From the NCBI GenBank assembly GCA_046484625.1, contig JAWOIO010000131.1, forward strand, positions 1 through 10,242: DNA of 10,242 nt. The letters are read 5' to 3'. Below the pieces are notes generated by a model, which ran no database searches, was not told the origin of the DNA, and saw only the letters and a program-made list of their open reading frames with translations. The translations under genes were made by a program, and so were the position numbers. Shown here piece by piece: positions 1 through 5,407 of this stretch. The stretch is from DASUAO01 sp046484625 (GTDB lineage Bacteria > Actinomycetota > Acidimicrobiia > IMCC26256 > PALSA-555). Numbering within the stretch: the first letter of the stretch is position 1; each line of letters starts with the position of its first letter.

Positions 1-102
1 TGCCCACGGCGCGCTGCCGTCGCCCATCGCTTCGGCCCGGAGCTGGAGCAGGAGTCGACCTGCCTCCATGGCGTACCGAGTCGCGTCGTCGTGGTCGCTC
101 AT
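1..102 (-). CDS. cysQ: CysQ-like 3'(2'),5'-bisphosphate nucleotidase / inositol monophosphatase family, N-terminal fragment
   Basis: Only the first 34 codons are inside the window; the gene runs off the left edge. The peptide starts MSDHDDATRYAMEAGRLLLQ and continues LRAEAMGDGSAPWA. This matches the first helix of actinobacterial CysQ-type phosphatases (D-A-..-A-x-EAG-x-LLL-x-LR). Those enzymes hydrolyse 3'-phosphoadenosine 5'-phosphate or inositol phosphates, using metal ions, in the cytoplasm. None of the metal-binding motifs (such as DPIDGT) lies in the visible part, so the call rests on this N-terminal resemblance alone. The ATG at 102-100 was chosen because it begins the recognisable helix. 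There is no strong Shine-Dalgarno upstream. The gene is divergent from the membrane protein at 231. Another inositol-monophosphatase family member is the main alternative. Confidence 0.55.
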   Translation of the reverse strand, partial: MSDHDDATRYAMEAGRLLLQLRAEAMGDGSAPWA

Positions 103-163
103 CGTCTGTGCATTCTGTCAGGGACTCCCTGGCGGACCGTTTGCGGATCTCCCGGCACGGTCC

Positions 164-200
164 CGGACGTCCGGCTCCCGCGGAGGGAGCCGGACGTCCG
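164..200. repeat. Perfect 16-bp inverted repeat in a divergent intergenic gap
   Basis: Arms 164-179 (CGGACGTCCGGCTCCC) and 185-200 (GGGAGCCGGACGTCCG) are exact reverse complements around a 5-base loop (GCGGA). Each arm also contains the self-complementary 10-mer CGGACGTCCG. The repeat lies between two divergent starts (102 minus, 231 plus). It is not followed by a T-run on either strand, so a classical terminator is unlikely. A TACCGT hexamer (202-207) directly follows it. If that is the -10 of the 231 gene, the repeat covers the -35 region, which would fit an operator. A structured leader or a dispersed REP-like element is also possible. Confidence 0.8.
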
Positions 201-230
201 CTACCGTCCCCGACGACGAAGGGGACCTCG

Positions 231-950
231 ATGACGATGCCGAACGATCCGACCGCGCCGGTACCGGTGACTCCGCCGCCGGGCGGCGAGCCCACGATGC
301 CAGTCACGCCGGCCGGTGGTGACGCGACCCTGCCCGCCCAGCCCGGGTACGCCGGGGGACCGGACGCAGCGGGCTCCGGGGGACGCGGTGCCGGCGGCTC
401 CGGAGCCGGCGGCGACGAGGGCTTCGACATGGGGAAGATCTGGTGGATCCTCCTCATCATCCTCATCATCGGGATCCTCATCGGGGTGCTCATCGCCCTT
501 CTCTCCGGCGGCGACGACGAGAACGCGTCGAAGACCCGGCGAAGCACCACCACCAGCTCGAGCACCTCGACGACCTCGACGACCTCGACGAGCCCCACGT
601 CATCGACCACCGCCACCACCACGGCGTCAGGACCCCAGGTCCAGCAGTTCACGGTCAGTCAGAACCCGGTCAGCTGTCCGAACGCGAGCGCGACCGTCAA
701 CGTCACGCTCGTGTGGTCGACGCAGAACACGTCCAACGTCACGATCTCGATCGACAACCCGAACGGCCCGTACGGCACCTACCAGCCGACCGGGCAGCAG
801 CAGGTGCCGTTCACATGCAGCGTCACCCCCGTCAAGCACACCTACTACTTGACCGCGAACGGCGCGAACAACCAGAAGGTGCAGAAGTCGATCGTCGTGA
901 ACGGGTCGATCGCTCCGGCGTCCACGTCGTCGACGACCTCGACGACCTGA
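231..950 (+). CDS. Membrane-anchored protein with Ser/Thr stalk and small Cys-paired ectodomain, function unknown
   Basis: I do not recognise a named family. The 239-residue product has a Pro/Gly-rich cytosolic N-terminus (1-67), one strong transmembrane helix (about 70-91, WWILLIILIIGILIGVLIAL) and a charged patch with KTRR (101-104). A Ser/Thr-rich stalk follows (about 105-133). The ectodomain (about 135-227) is rich in beta-forming residues, with Cys149 and Cys196 placed as a likely disulfide, resembling an Ig-like or beta-sandwich fold. The protein ends in a second short Ser/Thr tail (STSSTTSTT). The positive residues follow the helix, so topology could be argued either way; the stalk and cysteines favour C-terminus out. 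ATG 231 is preferred over an ATG at 108 because AAGGGG (219-224) is correctly spaced before it and the upstream codons cross the hairpin. It converges on modC. Confidence 0.8.
   Translation: MTMPNDPTAPVPVTPPPGGEPTMPVTPAGGDATLPAQPGYAGGPDAAGSGGRGAGGSGAGGDEGFDMGKIWWILLIILIIGILIGVLIALLSGGDDENASKTRRSTTTSSSTSTTSTTSTSPTSSTTATTTASGPQVQQFTVSQNPVSCPNASATVNVTLVWSTQNTSNVTISIDNPNGPYGTYQPTGQQQVPFTCSVTPVKHTYYLTANGANNQKVQKSIVVNGSIAPASTSSTTSTT
564..590. repeat. Three exact tandem copies of a 9-bp unit (ACCTCGACG) in the stalk coding region
   Basis: The unit ACCTCGACG occurs at 564-572, 573-581 and 582-590 without mismatch, encoding Ser-Thr-Thr type repeats of the stalk. The same unit reappears at 936-944, followed by ACCTG at 945-949, at the very end of the gene, where it encodes the C-terminal Ser/Thr tail. 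Nine is a multiple of three, so gain or loss of units by slippage would change stalk length without breaking the frame. Confidence 0.8.
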
Positions 951-951
951 C

Positions 952-2010
952 CTACGCCGGGTACACCTCGACCTCGGTCGCCTTCACGCTGACCCAGATC
1001 GCCGCACCCTCGGTGACCCCGAGGCTGCCGACCGCCGTCGTCGTGACCTCCGCGGTGATGGGTACGGCGGCGTCGACGTGCACGCGGGCACGGCTCCCCT
1101 CGGGGTCGATGTGTGCGACGGTCCCGGCCCACACGTTGCGCGGTGTGCCGTGGGGTTCCTGCTCGTGGAGGGCGACGGCTCGAGGGTGGATCACGGCGAG
1201 GGCGGGCCCCCTGGTGTCGTGCCCGGACGCGACGATCCTCTGGCCGACCTCGGTCACGATTCCGTCGCGGTCGGCCTCACCCCGGTAGAGGTTCACGCCG
1301 ACGAGGTCGGCGACGTACCGGGACCGGGGTCGCTCGCGGAGCTCGGTGGCAGTTCCCTTCTGGGTGATGCGCCCGTCCTCCAGCGCGACGAGGTGGTCCG
1401 CGAGCGTCATCGCCTCGACCGCGTCGTGCGTGACGACGATCGCGGTGCCCGCGTACTCGCTCAGGTGTTGCACGAGCTCGCGGCGGACCGCGGGCCGGGT
1501 CCCGGCGTCGAGCGCGGAGAGGGGCTCGTCGAGGAGCAGGACGTCGGGGTCGGTCGCCAGCGCCCGTGCGAGGGCGACGCGTTGCGCCTGTCCGCCCGAG
1601 AGCGCTCGAGGTCGCTTCGCGGCGTGCGCGGCCACGCCGAGTCGCTCCAGCCACTCGTAGGCGATCTCGCGGGCCATGCGTCGCGACGTGCCCCGCGCCC
1701 GGGGGCCGAACGCGACGTTCTCGAGGACGTTGAGATGCGGGAACAGCATCGGGTCCTGCATCACCGCGCCTACGGAGCGGTCGGCGGGAGGGACGAAGAC
1801 CCCGTGCGCGACGTCGTCGACGACGCGATCACCGAGCGCGATCCGGCCCCGTTGCAGGGGCACCGTCCCGGCGATCGCCTGCACGATCGTCGACTTCCCC
1901 GCACCGTTCGGCCCGATGATGGCGCTCGTCGTCCCGGAATCGACGGCTAGCTCGACGTCGTCGATGGAGAACTCGCCGAGGTCGACGCCGATCCGCGCCG
2001 CAACGGTCAC
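952..2010 (-). CDS. modC: Molybdate ABC transporter ATP-binding protein ModC
   Basis: The cytoplasmic ATPase powers molybdate import with the ModB permease. Numbered from GTG 2010 (352 residues), it shows Walker A GPNGAGKST (33-41), Q-loop Gln85 in MQDP, signature LSGGQ (137-141), Walker B VLLLDEP (157-163) and H-loop His195 (VVTHD). A C-terminal TOBE/MOP-type domain (about 286-352) is typical of ModC and is thought to bind oxyanion. Length is normal for the family. GTG 2010 forms a 4-base GTGA overlap with the modB stop, like the other junctions of this operon. A TTG at 2022 in the same frame would add four residues and cannot be excluded. The stop at 954-952 is one base from the stop of the convergent gene. 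A sulfate or tungstate ATPase is less likely given the neighbours. Confidence 0.92.
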   Translation of the reverse strand: MTVAARIGVDLGEFSIDDVELAVDSGTTSAIIGPNGAGKSTIVQAIAGTVPLQRGRIALGDRVVDDVAHGVFVPPADRSVGAVMQDPMLFPHLNVLENVAFGPRARGTSRRMAREIAYEWLERLGVAAHAAKRPRALSGGQAQRVALARALATDPDVLLLDEPLSALDAGTRPAVRRELVQHLSEYAGTAIVVTHDAVEAMTLADHLVALEDGRITQKGTATELRERPRSRYVADLVGVNLYRGEADRDGIVTEVGQRIVASGHDTRGPALAVIHPRAVALHEQEPHGTPRNVWAGTVAHIDPEGSRARVHVDAAVPITAEVTTTAVGSLGVTEGAAIWVSVKATEVEVYPA

Positions 2011-2822
2011 GCGCGCAACCAACGGTCGCGCAGCGACACGAGGACGGTGATCGACACGGCGACGAGCACGAGGCTGAGTGCGATCGCGGCCTCGGGGTCA
2101 CGTTCGAACGCGAGGAAGATCGCCAGCGGCATGGTCTGCGTACGTCCCGGGAAATTCCCAGCGAACGTGATCGTTGCGCCGAACTCTCCCAGTGCGCGCG
2201 CCCAGCTGAGCACTGCGCCCGCCACGATCGACGGGAGCACGAGTGGAAGGCTCACTCGGCGGAACACCGTCAGCCGACGTGCTCCCAGCGTGGCCGCAGC
2301 GTCCTCGTAGCGCCGGTCGATCGATCGGAGCGCGGCTTCGACGGTCACGACGAAGAAGGGCATCGAGACGAAGGTCTGTGCCACGACGACGCCCGCCGTG
2401 GAGAACGGGAGGTGGACGCCGAACCACCGATCGAGCGGCTCGCCGACGAACCCCCGGCGGCCGAACGCGAGGAACAGCGCGACTCCTCCCACCACCGGCG
2501 GGAGGACCATCGGCAACGTGACCACCGCCCGGGTGAGGCGTCGTCCCGGGAACGTCCAGCGAGCCAGCACCCACGCGACGGGTACGCCGAAGCACACGCT
2601 GAGCACGGTGGCCGCGACGGACGTGACGAGCGACAGGCGCAGCGCCTCGATCGTCGCCGGGGCGGTGAGCTCCTCACCGATCGACGACCAGGGGGCCCGG
2701 AGCGCCAGGCCCACCAGCGGCGCCGCGAAGAACGCGACGGCGGCCAGGGCCACGGCGACCGCGAGCCCCGGTGGTCGACCACGACCGACTTCCCGTCGCT
2801 GGGTGCGCGTCGGGGCCGTCAT
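2007..2822 (-). CDS. modB: Molybdate ABC transporter permease ModB
   Basis: This 271-residue inner-membrane permease forms the translocation pore for molybdate. About six hydrophobic segments are visible (near 19-41, 62-86, 98-120, 143-165, 195-213 and 245-264). The cytoplasmic EAA loop that docks on ModC reads YEDAAATLGARRLTVFRRVS (172-191) followed by LPLVLP. The segment LPMVLPPVVGGVALFLAFGR (103-122) is characteristic of ModB/CysT-type permeases. The ATG at 2822 was chosen because it overlaps the modA stop as ATGA; longer upstream reading in this frame is only a shadow of modA. The 3' end overlaps the GTG start of modC. Translational coupling across both junctions is likely because no separate ribosome sites are evident. 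Confidence 0.95.
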   Translation of the reverse strand: MTAPTRTQRREVGRGRPPGLAVAVALAAVAFFAAPLVGLALRAPWSSIGEELTAPATIEALRLSLVTSVAATVLSVCFGVPVAWVLARWTFPGRRLTRAVVTLPMVLPPVVGGVALFLAFGRRGFVGEPLDRWFGVHLPFSTAGVVVAQTFVSMPFFVVTVEAALRSIDRRYEDAAATLGARRLTVFRRVSLPLVLPSIVAGAVLSWARALGEFGATITFAGNFPGRTQTMPLAIFLAFERDPEAAIALSLVLVAVSITVLVSLRDRWLRA

Positions 2823-3619
2823 GGCGCGAGGAAGCCGTGGGCGCGCAGGACTCGCTGTGCGGTGTCCGACGCGACGAAGGCCACGAACGCGCGTGCCAGG
2901 CGCGGGTTCTCGCCGTTCTCGAGCGCCGCGATCGGATACCGCGCGAGGACGTTGTCGCGCTCGGGGATCCGCACACCGTCGACGTCCCCGCGGGCCGAGC
3001 GCAGGTCGGTGGTGTACACGACGGCGGCATCCGCCTCGCCGAGAGCGACCGTCGTGAGCGCCGCCCTGACGTTCTCGGCCGAGGCGACGTCGGGGACCCG
3101 AACTCCTGCTCGACGGTACGCGTCGCGGGCGAGCTCCCCGCACGGGACCTCCGCGGCGCACAGGACGAGGAGGACGTCCTTCGAGACCGTGTCTGCGAGC
3201 GTGCGGATCGAGCGGGGGTTGCCCGGCTCGACCACGATCGCCAGGCGGTTCCTCGCGAAGACGACCGCGCGCCCACGAAGCGACTCCTCGACGCGATCCA
3301 CGTCTGCCTCGTCGGCCGAGGCGAACACATCGGCGGGTGCACCGGCGTCGATCTGCGACGCGAGCGTCGACGATGCCCCGAAGCTGAACGTGATCGTCGT
3401 GCCCGGGTGCTCTCGTTCGAACACATAACCGATCTCGGTGAAGGCATCCGTGAGCGACGACGCCGCGAACACCGTGATCTCACCCGACGGTCGAGTCGCG
3501 GAGACCGCGAACGTCGACGCATGGACCGCGCTCGATCCGGTACCCGACGTGCTCACCGTGCAGAGTGTCGGGATCACGAGGGCGAACGTGATCGCACGTG
3601 TCGCGAGACGGCCGCTCAC
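2819..3619 (-). CDS. modA: Molybdate ABC transporter substrate-binding protein ModA
   Basis: The 266-residue extracytoplasmic protein captures molybdate and delivers it to ModBC. The mature region opens ITVFAASSLTDAFTEIG (48-64), then GASSTLASQIDAGAPADVFA (81-100), both family hallmarks with the serines that contact the oxyanion. AENVRAALTTVALGEADAAV (181-200) leads into VYTTD, with Tyr202 as a probable ligand-site residue. Residues 1 to about 34 form a signal peptide with a plausible cut after VHA. The only early cysteine (Cys20) is preceded by PTL, a poor lipobox, so lipidation is doubtful. The start is GTG 3619, overlapping the regulator stop as GTGA; the stop overlaps modB as ATGA. Tungstate binding is the main alternative specificity. 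Confidence 0.94.
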   Translation of the reverse strand: MSGRLATRAITFALVIPTLCTVSTSGTGSSAVHASTFAVSATRPSGEITVFAASSLTDAFTEIGYVFEREHPGTTITFSFGASSTLASQIDAGAPADVFASADEADVDRVEESLRGRAVVFARNRLAIVVEPGNPRSIRTLADTVSKDVLLVLCAAEVPCGELARDAYRRAGVRVPDVASAENVRAALTTVALGEADAAVVYTTDLRSARGDVDGVRIPERDNVLARYPIAALENGENPRLARAFVAFVASDTAQRVLRAHGFLAP

Positions 3620-4011
3620 TCGGGGACGTCCACGATCACGTTGGTCGCCTTGACGACCGCGACCGCGAGGACGCCCGGTTCGAGGCCCAGCTCGTCGGCC
3701 GCCTCGCGCGACATCAGGGAGACGACGCGGTGCGGCCCGGCCTGGATCTCGACCTGGGCCATGACCGTGTCGCGCACGACGCGGGTGACCAGGCCGAGGA
3801 AGCGGTTCCGGGCGCTCTGGGCGGTGATCGAGCCGAGCTCCGGGGTCGGTGCGTGGTCGGCGGCGAAGGCGGCGAGCGCGGTGCCCGCGACAAGGCGCTG
3901 CCCGCCCTCGCTGCGCCGGAAGTGAAGGTCGCCGGCATCGGCCCAGCGCCGCACGGTGTCGGTGCTGACCCCGAGCAGCTCCGCGGCGTGACCGATCCGG
4001 AACTCTTGCAT
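3616..4011 (-). CDS. One-component HTH-TOBE regulator of the molybdate operon
   Basis: The 131-residue protein joins an excisionase/MerR-like winged helix (about 3-45: RIGHAAELLGVSTDTVRRWA then DAGDLHFRRSEGGQRLV) to a C-terminal TOBE/MOP domain (about 68-130: NRFLGLVTRVVRDTVMAQVE onward to KATNVIVDVPE). TOBE domains bind molybdate or tungstate, so it probably senses cytoplasmic oxyanion and controls modABC. It is not classical ModE, which has a different, longer HTH and paired TOBE domains. It is the first gene of the operon and overlaps modA by four bases. The ATG at 4011 has no Shine-Dalgarno but has a TAGATT hexamer ending seven bases upstream, which suggests a leaderless mRNA. A palindrome within that promoter suggests autoregulation. 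Molbindin-like storage is a less likely role because the HTH is intact. Confidence 0.9.
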   Translation of the reverse strand: MQEFRIGHAAELLGVSTDTVRRWADAGDLHFRRSEGGQRLVAGTALAAFAADHAPTPELGSITAQSARNRFLGLVTRVVRDTVMAQVEIQAGPHRVVSLMSREAADELGLEPGVLAVAVVKATNVIVDVPE

Positions 4012-4018
4012 GCCAGGG

Positions 4019-4048
4019 AATCTAGAGGAAAACCTCTGATCTGCCCAA
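4019..4048 (-). promoter_or_regulatory. Probable promoter of the mod operon with an internal palindrome (operator candidate)
   Basis: On the minus strand a -10-like TAGATT (4024-4019) ends seven bases before the ATG at 4011. A weak -35-like TTGGGC (4048-4043) lies 18 bases upstream of it. The palindrome AGAGGTTTTCCTCT (4037-4024; 5-bp arms, 4-base centre) occupies the spacer and overlaps the first base of the -10. A repressor bound there would block RNA polymerase. The geometry is read from sequence; the identity of the binding protein is inferred, with the HTH-TOBE regulator as first candidate. Confidence 0.45.
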
Positions 4049-4060
4049 GGAAGTGTGCAT

Positions 4061-4090
4061 GCGACACAATGGGTTACCAGTTGGTAACAT
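4061..4090 (+). promoter_or_regulatory. Probable promoter of the acyl-CoA dehydrogenase gene, overlapped by a 16-bp operator-like palindrome
   Basis: The palindrome GTTACCAGTTGGTAAC (4073-4088) has perfect 7-bp arms around a 2-base centre, the size typical of TetR-family operators. It overlaps an extended -10-like TGG-TAACAT (hexamer 4085-4090). A -35-like GCGACA (4061-4066; four of six matches to TTGACA) lies 18 bases upstream. Transcription would then begin near 4097, leaving a leader of about 70 bases before GTG 4167. Repression by a TetR-type acyl-CoA-responsive regulator is a reasonable inference, but no such regulator is encoded in this window. Confidence 0.5.
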
Positions 4091-4166
4091 ACGGGGGCAG
4101 TTCGAACACCCCGACCAGTTCAACCATCCGTGATGCCGAGCCCGGCTCGGACAGTAGGAGGCAGCC

Positions 4167-5381
4167 GTGGCGGACTTCTCGCTCGACCTCAACGAGGATC
4201 AGCTCCAGGTCCAGAAGTGGGTCCACGAGTTCTCGGAGAACGTCATCCGGCCTGCCGCCAGCGAGTGGGACGAGCGCGAAGAGACGCCGTACCCGATCAT
4301 CGAGGAGGCGGCGAAGGTCGGGCTCTACACGCTCGACTTCTTCGCCAGCACCACCCAGGACCCGGCCGGGCTCACGTTCGCGCTCGCGAGCGAGGAGCTC
4401 GCGTGGGGCGACGCCGGCATCACGCTCTCCATCATGGGGAGCACGCTTGCGGTCAGCGGGATCATGGCGAGCGGTACTCCCCAGCAGATGGGCGAGTGGT
4501 TGCCGCAGTGCTTCGGGACCCCGGACAAGATCCAGCTCGGTGCGTTCTGCGTGAGCGAGCCGGATGCGGGGAGCGATGTCAGCAACCTGCGCACGCATGC
4601 CGTGTACGACGAGAAGACCGACGAGTGGGTCCTGAACGGTACGAAGGCGTGGATCACGAACGGCGGCATCGCCGACGTCCACGTCATCGTCGCGGCCGTC
4701 GACCCCGAGCTCAAGGGTCGGGGCCACGCCGCGTTCGTGGTGGGTCCGGGGACGCCGGGCATCAGCCAGGGCCAGAAGTACAAGAAGCACGGCATCCGGG
4801 CGAGCCACACCGCCGAGGTCGTCCTCGACGACTGCCGGATCCCCGGCGCGAACCTCCTGGGCGGCAAGGACAAGCTCGACATGCGCCTCGCCCGGGCGAG
4901 GGAAGGGCAGAAGACCCGGACGCAGGCCGCGATGAGCACGTTCGAGGCGACGCGCCCGCTCGTCGGTGCACAGGCCCTCGGCATCGCCCGCGCCGCGTAC
5001 GAGTACGCGCTCGAGTACGCCAAGGAGCGTCAGGCGTTCGGTCGTCCGATCATCGAGAACCAGGGCATCGCGTTCAAGCTCGCCGACATGAAGATGGAGA
5101 TCGACGCGGCTCGACTCCTCGTGTGGCGCGCGTGCTGGATGGCCGCGACCAAGAAGCCGTTCGAGAACGGCGAGGGGTCGATGAGCAAGCTCAAGGCCGG
5201 CGAGGTGGCGGTGAAGGCGACCGAGGAAGCGATCCAGATCCTCGGCGGCTATGGCTACACGCGCGAGTACCCGGTGGAGCGCTGGCACCGAGACTCGAAG
5301 ATCTACACGATCTTCGAGGGGACTTCAGAGATTCAGCGCTTGGTGATCGCTCGGGCCATCTCTGGGATGCAGATTCATTAG
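4167..5381 (+). CDS. Acyl-CoA dehydrogenase (FAD-dependent)
   Basis: This 404-residue cytoplasmic flavoenzyme oxidises an acyl-CoA to the trans-2-enoyl-CoA and passes electrons to electron-transfer flavoprotein. The family signature GAFCVSEPDAGSD lies at 125-137, followed by the flavin and substrate region WVLNGTKAWITNG (154-166). The C-terminal helical domain contains KERQAFGRPIIENQGIAFKL (286-305). The ILGGYGYTREYPVERWHRDS motif (358-377) precedes Glu384 in TIFEGTSEIQR, the position of the catalytic base in short- and medium-chain enzymes. Length is normal. GTG 4167 is supported by a strong AGGAGG (4156-4161) five bases upstream. Chain length or branched substrate cannot be told from sequence by eye. 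It stands alone, divergent from the mod operon and convergent with the PLC-like gene. Confidence 0.95.
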   Translation: MADFSLDLNEDQLQVQKWVHEFSENVIRPAASEWDEREETPYPIIEEAAKVGLYTLDFFASTTQDPAGLTFALASEELAWGDAGITLSIMGSTLAVSGIMASGTPQQMGEWLPQCFGTPDKIQLGAFCVSEPDAGSDVSNLRTHAVYDEKTDEWVLNGTKAWITNGGIADVHVIVAAVDPELKGRGHAAFVVGPGTPGISQGQKYKKHGIRASHTAEVVLDDCRIPGANLLGGKDKLDMRLARAREGQKTRTQAAMSTFEATRPLVGAQALGIARAAYEYALEYAKERQAFGRPIIENQGIAFKLADMKMEIDAARLLVWRACWMAATKKPFENGEGSMSKLKAGEVAVKATEEAIQILGGYGYTREYPVERWHRDSKIYTIFEGTSEIQRLVIARAISGMQIH

Positions 5382-5407
5382 TACGCAGTCCAGGCTCGGA
5401 GCCAGCG

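Noticed and set aside
108..230. Upstream ATG at 108 as the start of the membrane-protein gene
   Set aside because: It has no ribosome site, would translate through the 16-bp inverted repeat and gives an Arg/Pro-rich extension; ATG 231 has AAGGGG at correct spacing.
443..1288. Long plus-strand open frame overlapping the 231 gene and modC
   Set aside because: It is antisense or out of frame to two well-supported genes, and its product is a low-complexity Arg/His/Asp-rich string, typical of a GC-rich shadow frame.
2771..3925. Plus-strand open frame opposite modA and the regulator
   Set aside because: Shadow of two recognisable genes; no motif in the translation.
5382..5407. Terminator hairpin in the gap between the acyl-CoA dehydrogenase and PLC-like stops
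   Set aside because: The only inverted repeat (GGCTC-G-GAGCC, 5393-5403) has a one-base loop and no T-run; too weak to call.
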